A stretch of 15,049 bases of DNA from an uncultured Bacilli bacterium (GTDB lineage Bacteria; Bacillota_I; Bacilli_A; RF39; UBA660), in the NCBI GenBank assembly GCA_947853245.1, contig CANTWP010000078.1, positions 1-15,049 of the forward strand. Direction: 5' to 3'. The translations under genes were made by a program, and so were the position numbers. The number at the start of each line of letters is the position of its first letter. Positions within the stretch are counted from its first letter, which is position 1. Shown piece after piece: positions 6,507 to 13,663 of the stretch. The notes beneath the pieces were generated by a model. That model had not been told where the DNA came from and did not search any database. It saw nothing but the letters and a program-made list of their open reading frames with translations.

Positions 6507-7013
6507 CTACTTGTTTTTAGATAAATTATAACTATTATCTAATAAACCATAAATTTCTTTGATATCAACTGTTCCATCAAGTTTAATGGTTATCCAATAT
6601 TTTTTATTCATGTGATAACATCTAAAATATTTTTTATTATCTACTAATTTTTCTATTCTTTCTGGTTCTAATAATAAATTGATAATCTCAATCGTTCCAA
6701 CCTCTTCTATACCTATTTTTGATTTTTCAACAACAAGTAATAAGCCATACCATTTATTATTATATTTATTTCTCCAAATAGCATTATTAGGAAACTTTTC
6801 CCACAGATATTCTAAATCATCATTATATTTGGTTTTTACATAATCTATAATTAAAAGTGAATATTCACTTTTAAAAACATTTTTACAACAACAATTATCC
6901 TTGATATTTTAAATTATATTATTATATTCACCTCTTATTTTACCAATAAAATCTCCATTTGAAGAAGAAATATAATATGGTATTAGTTTTTCATTGGTTG
7001 AAACTTGGACATG
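6507..7013 (-). pseudogene. Decayed MmcQ/YjbR-family protein
   Basis: The reading frame from 6908 to the TAG at 6507 encodes 133 residues with clear YjbR/MmcQ features: YLWEKFPNNAIWRNKYNNKW, LLLVVEKSKIG, and the C-terminal YHMNKKYWITIKLDGTVD. The same frame continues upstream of an in-frame TAA (6911-6909) with STNEKLIPYYISSSNGDFIG and KIRGEYNNII up to about 7013, where another stop ends similarity. That upstream part fits the longer version of the family, which carries an extra N-terminal domain. The beginning of the gene is lost. An internal stop plus a missing 5' end indicates a true pseudogene and not a single sequencing error. Confidence 0.75.
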
Positions 7014-7205
7014 CTAACACAAACCCATTGCTAGGTATTTTTTTACAAATTAAGTTTAAGACCCACCAAGTATCTAATTCTATATACATATTTTTTAGTA
7101 TATAATAATATTGTCTTAAAAAACTATTTAATTTTGTATATTGCATCTACTATAGCTTTATCTTTATAAATTAGCATATCATTTTATTCTGAATTATTAA
7201 TTTAC
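7014..7205. other. Noncoding or fully degraded stretch
   Basis: Between the YjbR remnant and the rdgB-like gene I see no credible gene. Short open stretches exist on the minus strand (for example a 17-codon ORF from 7177), but none has a ribosome-binding site or recognisable content. It is probably the eroded 5' part of former genes. Confidence 0.4.
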
Positions 7206-7829
7206 TCATTTTCTTTTATCAAGCTTTACCAACACTTTACTAAGAGCAGAATATCTATAGCTATCATTTAATTCCTCTTCATTAAATAAATTGAATGTTT
7301 TATCAGTATTGATCAATTTAAAAACTGAGTAAAAATATGGTTTCTTAATAGGTTCTACAATACTTTCTGTTATTTCACCATAACTTAATCCTGAATCTTG
7401 AAAATATGTACCATCTGAATACATACAAATTACAATGCATTTATAGTAGGCTCTTCTATTAGTTATACCATTTAATTTTCTAATTAACTTATTTACACAT
7501 TCATGTTTTGGAAGTGTAAGCTCTTGTTTTAATTCCTCATCAGCATATCTTCCAGTATATATTCCAAGTTCGCCATTTAAACTTTCTACAAATAAACCTG
7601 CATCATCTGTTAAAATAGGATAATTAATATTATTATCTTTACAGAAATTAAAAATTGCAGTTGCTTTAATTAGTGAATTTTCTTCTAATGTCTTTCCTGT
7701 TTCTTGAATTTCTCCCCTATCCCATCTAATATCAGCTAAGGATTTAACTTCTATATCTAATTCTAGTTTTTTTATCATGTTTTTTAAATCTTGAGTTTTT
7801 CTCTCGTTTGTTGTTCCAAAAATAATCAT
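7206..7829 (-). CDS. Divergent HAM1/RdgB-like nucleoside triphosphate pyrophosphatase
   Basis: The family hydrolyses non-canonical purine NTPs (XTP, dITP) to the monophosphate and pyrophosphate. At 207 residues it keeps the phosphate/metal side: TTNERK at 6-11, EENSLIKA at 49-56, catalytic-type DDAGL at 75-79 and GELGIYTGRYA at 86-96. The C-terminal base-recognition part is altered: the usual FGYDP is replaced by PYFYSVF (164-170) and the SHR motif by SYR (190-192). It is therefore a family member of uncertain substrate. The ATG at 7829 has GAGGTG upstream. The gene lies between a coiled-coil gene and pseudogenes, away from the usual murI/rph context of a housekeeping rdgB. Confidence 0.8.
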   Translation of the reverse strand: MIIFGTTNERKTQDLKNMIKKLELDIEVKSLADIRWDRGEIQETGKTLEENSLIKATAIFNFCKDNNINYPILTDDAGLFVESLNGELGIYTGRYADEELKQELTLPKHECVNKLIRKLNGITNRRAYYKCIVICMYSDGTYFQDSGLSYGEITESIVEPIKKPYFYSVFKLINTDKTFNLFNEEELNDSYRYSALSKVLVKLDKRK

Positions 7830-7835
7830 TATATC

Positions 7836-7933
7836 TCACACCTCATCTATTTTTATAGAATCTATTTCAGTTGCATCATAAAATCTTGGAATTAAATTAT
7901 CTAAGTTTTTACTTTTCCATATAAATAAAATTA
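7836..7933 (-). pseudogene. Possible C-terminal remnant of an unknown gene
   Basis: Immediately upstream of the rdgB-like gene a minus-strand frame is open for about 34 codons and ends LDNLIPRFYDATEIDSIKID followed by EV and TGA at 7836. It has no start codon of its own and runs into the end of the coiled-coil gene. The composition looks protein-like and the stop sits in the ribosome-binding site of the next gene, as in a former operon. I do not recognise it; chance cannot be excluded. Confidence 0.3.
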
Positions 7934-9643
7934 TTAATACCTACCTTCTCTTACTTTTATCTTTTGTCTCACATTAGCATACTTACGACTGATTTTATCT
8001 AAACTATTTAGTTGCAATTCTAAGTCATTATATAAGCTATCTAATTGTTTATGAAATTCTAATAACTCTGAATCGTAATCTCTTAACATAGAAAAATTAA
8101 CATTAAGATGTTCTCTAATACTTCTAATCTGAGATTGTGAATCTAAGCAAGTATCATATATTTTTGAAATATAATCTTCATTTGATTTAATTTCATTAAT
8201 AATACTATTATATAAGATATAGTTATCTTTGTAATTATCAGAAGTAAGAATTCTTCTAGTAGTACGAAGAGAATTATTAATCATAATACTGCTTACTAAA
8301 GTACCAAGCATTCTATTACGAAAATATTTAATTGGTAATAAACTAAATCCAAAATTTAAAATGGAATTAGTAAATCTTTTAGCGTGCATAAAAACAATTT
8401 TTTTCTTATTAAGTGGAGATTGGTTATTAAGCTTTTTATTTAACTTTTCAACCATCTTCTTTTCTTCCATTATATTATTGATAATTATTTTATTAGCTAA
8501 ATAAATATCATCAAACTGCTCTTCTAATTCTTTTTTATCCTCTTCATATTTTTTGCTTTTTATTTCTTTTTTTACTTCTTTATTCGTTTTAGATTCTTCA
8601 TTAAGTTTATTATCTTGAATAATCTCTTTTTTGATACTTAAATCTTGTTTCTTACTTTCAATTTCTCGTAACAAATTATTGCAATCTTCAATTCTTTTTA
8701 AAATGCTCTTATTATTTTTTCTAAGTTCATACTTATCGATTACATCAATATCAATTATTTTTTCTAATAGTTCTAAATCAAATTGTTCATCTAACAATTC
8801 ATAATCTTCATATATTTTCTTCAATCTGATTAACAATTGTTTTAACTTGAATTCAAAATCAAATAAAGTATTATAAAGTTCTTCTTTTTGAACTTTTTCT
8901 TTAATAGTTTCGAACTCTTTAGTATATTCCTTAATATTAGTAGTCATATTTTTTATTGAAGATAGCGCTAGTTGTGACGAATTTATTGTTACTTGAACAT
9001 CCTCTTTATTCGATTTCAAACTTTCTTTATCAATATTTATAATACCTGTTACACGTTCTTTATCTAATGTCTTATTTTGTTCATTAATTTTTTGGCTAAT
9101 ATTTATTTTTTCACTTAAAGCATTTGTTTTTTTATTTTGATTTTCCTTATTATGACATATTTCATTTATAACAATTAATTCCCTTTGTTTTTCATCTATT
9201 TTCTGCAGTAAATTATCCTTATCCATAGGGCTAAAGCTACTAAAGATTAATCTTTTTTTATAAGTTTGTTTTAAATCTTCTAATTTTTGATAAGTTTTAT
9301 CAATACTATTATAAACTTCATTAACATCTTTATCTTGTTCTAAACGTAAGAAAACTTGTTGTTTTTCTTTTTCTAATAAATCAAGCTCTCTCTTAATAGA
9401 ATTTTTAGTTCCCTTGGGAGTAATTAATTCTATTAAAAGACCTATAACACTTAAGAAAAAAGCTTTAGTTTTACTATAAGGTTTACCATATATTCTAATT
9501 TGTTCTGCTTTAACTCTAGCTTCATATTCTTGGTTTTTCTTTTTAGCAAGTTCTTGTTCTTTTTTGTGTTTACTTCTCTTATATTCTAAAAAAATTATTC
9601 TCGCTCGAATGCGATCTTTAACGCTTCCTTTTTGACTATTCAT
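7934..9643 (-). CDS. Large coiled-coil protein of unknown function
   Basis: 569 residues, unusually rich in Lys, Glu, Asn, Ile and Leu. There is no signal peptide. A hydrophobic stretch at about 61-75 (AFFLSVIGLLIELIT) could be a short membrane-anchoring segment. Heptad-like charged helices fill about 84-160, 235-330 and 335-410. A less charged basic patch at about 415-465 (KKKIVFMHAKRF, LLPIKYFRNRMLGTLVSSIM) could contact membrane, followed by a final helical part. No enzymatic motif is visible, and no Walker or SMC signature. It starts 8 nt after lepB with an AGGTG ribosome-binding site, so it is probably co-transcribed with rplS-lepB. A structural or membrane-associated scaffold role is possible but unproven. 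Confidence 0.85.
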   Translation of the reverse strand: MNSQKGSVKDRIRARIIFLEYKRSKHKKEQELAKKKNQEYEARVKAEQIRIYGKPYSKTKAFFLSVIGLLIELITPKGTKNSIKRELDLLEKEKQQVFLRLEQDKDVNEVYNSIDKTYQKLEDLKQTYKKRLIFSSFSPMDKDNLLQKIDEKQRELIVINEICHNKENQNKKTNALSEKINISQKINEQNKTLDKERVTGIINIDKESLKSNKEDVQVTINSSQLALSSIKNMTTNIKEYTKEFETIKEKVQKEELYNTLFDFEFKLKQLLIRLKKIYEDYELLDEQFDLELLEKIIDIDVIDKYELRKNNKSILKRIEDCNNLLREIESKKQDLSIKKEIIQDNKLNEESKTNKEVKKEIKSKKYEEDKKELEEQFDDIYLANKIIINNIMEEKKMVEKLNKKLNNQSPLNKKKIVFMHAKRFTNSILNFGFSLLPIKYFRNRMLGTLVSSIMINNSLRTTRRILTSDNYKDNYILYNSIINEIKSNEDYISKIYDTCLDSQSQIRSIREHLNVNFSMLRDYDSELLEFHKQLDSLYNDLELQLNSLDKISRKYANVRQKIKVREGRY

Positions 9644-9651
9644 AATTACAC

Positions 9652-10146
9652 CTAATCTACACTACCAAACCTATTAAATGGAAATATTCTAAAATCCACT
9701 GTTCCTTTTATATCATCTTTAGCTATTAATCCAATAACCCTACTATCAGTAGAATTAATACGATTATCGCCTAATACAAAATACATACCATCTGGTATTA
9801 CTGAATATCCTAAATCTTCTAATTTAAAATTGCTAGTTTTCGTTAAGAGATTTATATCTTCTAACTTTTCACCATTAATATAAAGCTCATTGTCTTTATA
9901 TTCAATATGTTCTCCGGGTAATCCTATAACTCTTTTTATAAGTTTAGAAGAACCATGATTAAACACTATGATATCAAATCGTTCTAAACTTTTATCGTAT
10001 TTTTTAAGAAGTAACACTTCTTTATCCTTTAATGTCGTTAACATTGAATCACCATCTACACTAACTGGCGATATAATAAAAGTTCTTATTAATAATACAA
10101 CTAAAATAATTAAAACATAAGACCAAATTTCTTTCCAAACTTTCAT
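9652..10146 (-). CDS. lepB: Signal peptidase I
   Basis: Membrane-bound serine protease that removes signal peptides from exported proteins. At 164 residues it is the short Gram-positive SipS-like form. One N-terminal membrane segment (about 8-27, YVLIILVVLLIRTFI) is followed by the catalytic serine box GDSML with Ser34, the lysine box KLIKRVIGLPGE with catalytic Lys71, and the conserved GDNRINSTDSR at 126-136. The ATG at 10146 has a GAGGAG ribosome-binding site. It follows rplS by 41 nt; rplS-lepB-rbgA is a known order in Streptococcus-type genomes, here separated from rbgA by the accessory insert. Confidence 0.95.
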   Translation of the reverse strand: MKVWKEIWSYVLIILVVLLIRTFIISPVSVDGDSMLTTLKDKEVLLLKKYDKSLERFDIIVFNHGSSKLIKRVIGLPGEHIEYKDNELYINGEKLEDINLLTKTSNFKLEDLGYSVIPDGMYFVLGDNRINSTDSRVIGLIAKDDIKGTVDFRIFPFNRFGSVD

Positions 10147-10163
10147 AAAATGCTCCTCTATAC

Positions 10164-10189
10164 GAAAAATAAGACTCTAAGGCCTTATT
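10164..10189 (-). terminator. Weak terminator-like hairpin after rplS
   Basis: AATAAG (10189-10184) and CTTATT (10173-10168) can form a 6-bp stem followed by a T-run on the minus strand. It begins within the rplS stop codon. The stem is AT-rich, so it would at most reduce readthrough into lepB. Confidence 0.35.
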
Positions 10190-10529
10190 AATTTCTTTCT
10201 TTAATTCTTGGTTGTTTTGCTGATTTTCTTAAATAAGCACCAATTTTAGCTTGTCTAACTTTACCTTTTCTAACAACAGTAACAGCTGCTACTTTTGGTG
10301 AATTCATAGGGAATGTTCTTTCAACACCTACACCACCAGAAATCTTTCTTACGATAAAGTTTCTTCCAACTCCGCTACCTTGAATTGATATTACGATTCC
10401 TTCAAAAGCTTGGATTCTTTCACGTTTACCTTCGACAATTTTAACATCTACGCGAACAGTATCACCAACACGGAATTCAGGAATATCAGTTCTAATTTGA
10501 CTTTTAGTTATTTTTTCAACTAAATTCAC
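10188..10529 (-). CDS. rplS: 50S ribosomal protein L19
   Basis: L19 sits at the 30S-50S interface. The 113-residue protein matches the family length, with TDIPEFRVGDTVRVDVKIVE, RERIQAFEGIVI and the conserved FIVRKISGGVGVERTFPMNS, ending RIKERN. The start is a GTG at 10529 with AAGGAGAG 7 nt upstream. It has its own promoter and a leader hairpin. In Bacillus rplS closes the rpsP-rimM-trmD operon and is followed by rbgA; here those upstream genes are absent from the window. Confidence 0.96.
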   Translation of the reverse strand: MNLVEKITKSQIRTDIPEFRVGDTVRVDVKIVEGKRERIQAFEGIVISIQGSGVGRNFIVRKISGGVGVERTFPMNSPKVAAVTVVRKGKVRQAKIGAYLRKSAKQPRIKERN

Positions 10530-10556
10530 GATCTCACTCTCCTTTTATAAATCTAT

Positions 10557-10596
10557 GATCTTGAGCTAATAAATATAAAGTAAATCTCAGCGGATC
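10557..10596 (-). promoter_or_regulatory. L19-leader-like hairpin upstream of rplS
   Basis: On the minus strand GATC-CGC-TGAG (10596-10586) pairs with CTCA-A-GATC (10565-10557), two short helices separated by an asymmetric internal loop and closed by a long AU-rich loop. It lies at the start of the rplS transcript, about 28 nt upstream of the start codon. Position and shape fit the L19 leader known from Bacillota; I cannot confirm the match by alignment. Confidence 0.5.
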
Positions 10597-10610
10597 ACGA
10601 CAACATAAAG

Positions 10611-10639
10611 ATTTTATCATAGTTTTTTTATCTTTGCAA
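10611..10639 (-). promoter_or_regulatory. Promoter of rplS
   Basis: TTGCAA (10639-10634), a 17-nt spacer and TAAAAT (10616-10611), with TG one base before the -10 (TGATAAAAT). The start would be about 70-75 nt upstream of rplS. It lies 15 nt past the stop of the glycosyltransferase locus. Confidence 0.7.
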
Positions 10640-11148
10640 GCATTTTTTATGACTTTATGCTGTTTTCTTTGTTTCTTCTTTTGACTCATATAATGAAAAG
10701 ACTTCTACGGCATCTGGATAATACGACTTGCTTTCAGCTACTTTTTCATAATTAATTTCTAAATACTTGGAAACAGGATAATCCGTTTTTTTATTATGCT
10801 TTGTCGGAACAATCACAAAATCTATACTTTTATTCTCAATATATTCATTTTGTTTATCCATATTTTCAGGATATTTAGCATATGTAAAATTAGTTTTGGC
10901 AAAATATTTTACATTAGGAGTTAAATTAGTTACTGTATAAAAGCCATAATCCAATACTCCATAATTTAATATAGTAGGATTTTCTTTTTGTAAAATTATA
11001 TCTTTGAATTGATAAGGAACTATTTTTTCTTTGGACATTCCAATTAAGAATGTATTAGGACTTAGAAAATAAGTGAAAATTAATATCATCGGAATATATG
11101 CTACCAAAAAATACTTAGATATATTAATCTTATCTTTTAATTTATAAC

Positions 11149-11162
11149 ATATATATATATAT
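11149..11162 (-). repeat. (AT)7 tract at a frame break
   Basis: Fourteen bases of perfect AT dinucleotide repeat inside the glycosyltransferase locus. The upstream frame ends in TAA seven codons or fewer after it (11142), and the downstream frame is open through it. Gain of one AT unit would join FTLFSLIYIY to YKLKDKINISKYFLVAYIPM. Confidence 0.85.
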
Positions 11163-11587
11163 TAAAGAAAATAAAGTAAAGATTAATATTGGTAAAATAT
11201 AATAGATGTAATATACTCCTCCTACATAGATAAATAAAATTTCAAAAAACAAAGCACTAATTATCGTGAATTTATCATATAATTTAAATTTCTTACTAAA
11301 TAATGGAAATATCAAGCAATCAAATATTATAAAAACTGACAAACCAGATACCTTTAAATTTCTAAGAAAGAAATAGCTACAATTAAAGAATGCTTTAAAA
11401 ATAGAAATATTTACATTGGAATAAGATGACAAATTAATTAAAAGATAAACAAAAAAAAAATCATCAATAGCATTATTTAAAGTAAAATAACAAAGCCAAG
11501 GAATTATTGGAGTAAGCATACTTCCCAAGAAAATTAATGGATACATAATTAATTGTTTATATCGTTTTTTACGCAATGTATTAATAA

Positions 11588-11600
11588 ATATATATATATA
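11588..11600 (-). repeat. AT dinucleotide tract (6.5 units) at a frame break
   Basis: Thirteen bases of alternating A and T. The upstream frame (LLGISFAFMLYIYIY) stops at 11581 right after the tract; the downstream frame is open through it and continues FINTLRKKRYKQLIMYP. Gain of one AT unit would fuse both frames within a membrane segment. Confidence 0.85.
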
Positions 11601-12113
11601 ACATAAAAGCAAAGCTAATTCCTAATAAAGTATATTTCATAAAAAAAATTAGGCTCGCTAAAAAACCAACTAAATATATTTCTTTGTAATTAATCTTCCG
11701 ATCCTTAGCATATTTTAATAAACAATAAATGGTAATAATGAAGAATGGCAAGCAAAATTCTTCACAACTAGATCCTTGTTGAAAAGTAGGTGTAGTATAA
11801 ATCAAAAATGCAAAAATTGGAATAATCCATAAACTATATTTATCATCTAAATATAAAGAAATAATTTTATGTACGTAATAAAGAAAAACAGTTGAAAATA
11901 ATACTTCTAATATAAAGACACCATAAAACGTAGTATTTGATAATAAATAACCTATACCATATATAAAATATAATAAGGATCCTTTCTGTTCAAAAATATC
12001 TCTAAAGATTACTTTACCATTAAATAAACTTTTCCCAACTGTAAAAAATGCATTAGCATTTACCCAATCATTAAATGAATAAAGAAAAGAGGAACGAGAT
12101 GCTAAAACAATAT

Positions 12114-12120
12114 AAAAAAA
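12114..12120 (-). repeat. T7 homopolymer at a frame break
   Basis: Seven T on the minus strand within the first membrane segment of the glycosyltransferase. The frame from the GTG at 12167 ends at a TAG (12104-12102) after the tract. An eighth T would lead into YIVLASRSSFLYSFNDWVNA, the conserved N-terminal region. Confidence 0.75.
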
Positions 12121-12190
12121 GAAATTATAAAGCAAAATAGCCATATTTTCCAAGTTTTAATTTTCACACAACTTACCTCTATTCAATATT

Positions 12191-12826
12191 TTATTTTAAC
12201 AGGGATATTCTAGATTCAAAATCACTACAACTTGTAACAAAACTACCACTTACTACTATATCAGCTCCAGCTTCTTTTACTTTAGCTATTGTATTCTGAT
12301 TAATTCCCCCATCAACTTCTATTACATAATTATAATTATTTATATTCTTTAATTCTTTTAAACGTTCTATCTTAAGACAAGAACTTTCTATAAACTGTTG
12401 ACCTCCAGCACCAGGCTCTACACTCATAACTAATACCAAATCTATAAGGTTCAAATAAGGAATTAATAAATCTATATCAGTATTCGGCTTAATAGATAAT
12501 CCAACTTTTATTCCTTTAGATTTTATTAAATTAATATAATCATTTACATTTTTAGTAGCTTCCAAATGAAATGTTATATACTTGGGCTGTAAATTAGAAA
12601 AGTCTTTTATATAATTATTTAAATCATTAACCATTAAATGTACATCTAATGGTTTTTTTATGTTTTGAACTAAATCTCTTATAAAACAATAATTCCAAGT
12701 TTTATTTAAAACAAACTCCCCATCCATTATATCCAAATGAATATAATCAGTATTACTATTATCTAACTTTTCTAAATTTTCTTGTAAATTTTCTTTAATT
12801 GATAGGATTGAAGTAGAAACTTTCAT
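12191..12826 (-). CDS. rpe: Ribulose-phosphate 3-epimerase
   Basis: TIM-barrel enzyme interconverting D-ribulose 5-phosphate and D-xylulose 5-phosphate in the pentose phosphate pathway. The 211 residues show the metal and catalytic residues: HLDIMDG at 30-36 (His30, Asp32), DVHLMV at 61-66 (His63), and VDGGIN at 171-176 (Asp172), plus the phosphate-binding VEPGAGGQ at 136-143 and GS near 194. The ATG at 12826 lies 2 nt after the rsgA stop; the last two Arg codons of rsgA (AGG AGG) provide its ribosome-binding site, so translation is coupled. The order prkC-rsgA-rpe is as in Bacillus. Confidence 0.95.
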   Translation of the reverse strand: MKVSTSILSIKENLQENLEKLDNSNTDYIHLDIMDGEFVLNKTWNYCFIRDLVQNIKKPLDVHLMVNDLNNYIKDFSNLQPKYITFHLEATKNVNDYINLIKSKGIKVGLSIKPNTDIDLLIPYLNLIDLVLVMSVEPGAGGQQFIESSCLKIERLKELKNINNYNYVIEVDGGINQNTIAKVKEAGADIVVSGSFVTSCSDFESRISLLK

Positions 12827-12828
12827 AA

Positions 12829-13656
12829 TTACCTCCTGTTAATAAATTTTAAATAATTATTATATCTAGATTGCAATATATTATTACCAACTTGTTCTTT
12901 TAAATTGCATTCACTTTCTTTATCATGCATGCAATCTTGATAAGGGCATTTAGAATATTTAGAAAATTCTTTAAAAGAATCTCTTATATCCTGATTAGTC
13001 ATGTTTAGAAAATCTAAACTAGAAAATCCAGGAGTATCCGCAATAAGGCCATCACAAACATTTAATAATTCTACATGACGAGTAGTATGTTTACCACGAC
13101 CTAAAGATAAAGATATTTCATCAGTTTTAAGATTCAACTCTGGCATTAATTTATTTAATAATGTCGATTTCCCAGCACCACTTTGACCTGTAAATACAGT
13201 AATTTTATCTTTAAATACAGAGTATAGTGCATTTAATTCAGTGTTTTTATAAACTTCGTAACCTATTTTTTTATAATAATTTACAAATTGATTTTTTTCT
13301 TCTAATTCTTCATTTTTCAATAAATCAAATTTTGTAAAACAAATAATTGGTTTTATTTTATTAAATTCAAGAACTGTAATTAATTTATCAAGTAGATTAT
13401 CAGAGAAATCTGGCTCTGCAATACTCATAATAATTACAGCCTGATCCACGTTAGCAATCGGTGGTCTTACTAAACTATTTTTTCTCGAATTTATTTCTAA
13501 AATATAATTATTGTTAGGATCTATCCTGACTATATCACCAACTAAAGGAGAAATGTTGTTCAAACGAAACTTTCCCCTTGGTTTACAAATATATTCTTTA
13601 TTATCTACTTTTACTGTATAATCATTACTAATATTTTTAATGATAATTCCTTCCAT
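12829..13656 (-). CDS. rsgA: Small-subunit ribosome biogenesis GTPase RsgA
   Basis: Circularly permuted GTPase (YjeQ/CpgA) that checks late 30S assembly. At 275 residues it has an N-terminal OB-fold (about 1-65), G4 TKFD at 108-111, G1 GQSGAGKST at 157-165 and G3 DTPG at 207-210, then a C-terminal zinc site with Cys237, Cys242, His244 and Cys250. The ATG at 13656 lies 7 nt after the prkC stop with a GGGGAAG ribosome-binding site. Neighbouring PrkC phosphorylates the homologous CpgA in Bacillus, so the linkage may be functional. Confidence 0.95.
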   Translation of the reverse strand: MEGIIIKNISNDYTVKVDNKEYICKPRGKFRLNNISPLVGDIVRIDPNNNYILEINSRKNSLVRPPIANVDQAVIIMSIAEPDFSDNLLDKLITVLEFNKIKPIICFTKFDLLKNEELEEKNQFVNYYKKIGYEVYKNTELNALYSVFKDKITVFTGQSGAGKSTLLNKLMPELNLKTDEISLSLGRGKHTTRHVELLNVCDGLIADTPGFSSLDFLNMTNQDIRDSFKEFSKYSKCPYQDCMHDKESECNLKEQVGNNILQSRYNNYLKFINRR

Positions 13657-13663
13657 ACTTCCC

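Larger units (their letters stand above)
10655..12167 (-). pseudogene. GT-C type membrane glycosyltransferase, off-frame at three simple repeats
   Basis: The best start is the GTG at 12167, 7 nt after AGAGGT; it opens VKIKTWKIWLFCFIISFF and stops after 21 codons. The gene continues in three long open segments (to 11581, 11142 and 10655), each in a different frame. Content fits integral-membrane GT-C/PMT-like transferases that use lipid-linked sugars: FNDWVNANAFFTVGKSLFNG, then RDIFEQKGSLLYFIYGIG, many membrane spans, and an extracytoplasmic tail with NPTILNYGVLDYGFYT. The breaks coincide with a T7 run (12120-12114) and AT tracts (11600-11588, 11162-11149). One extra T and one extra AT unit at each tract would restore about 505 residues. 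It lies 23 nt after rpe. Either switched off by slippage, a pseudogene, or affected by read errors. Confidence 0.8.

Noticed and set aside
7131..7177. 17-codon ORF starting MLIYKDKAIVDAIYKIK
   Set aside because: No ribosome-binding site, no continuation in other frames and no recognisable family; probably chance in AT-rich sequence.
12145..12153. TTG at 12153 as the start of the glycosyltransferase
   Set aside because: No ribosome-binding site precedes it, and the upstream GTG at 12167 has one and encodes a matching first membrane segment in another frame.
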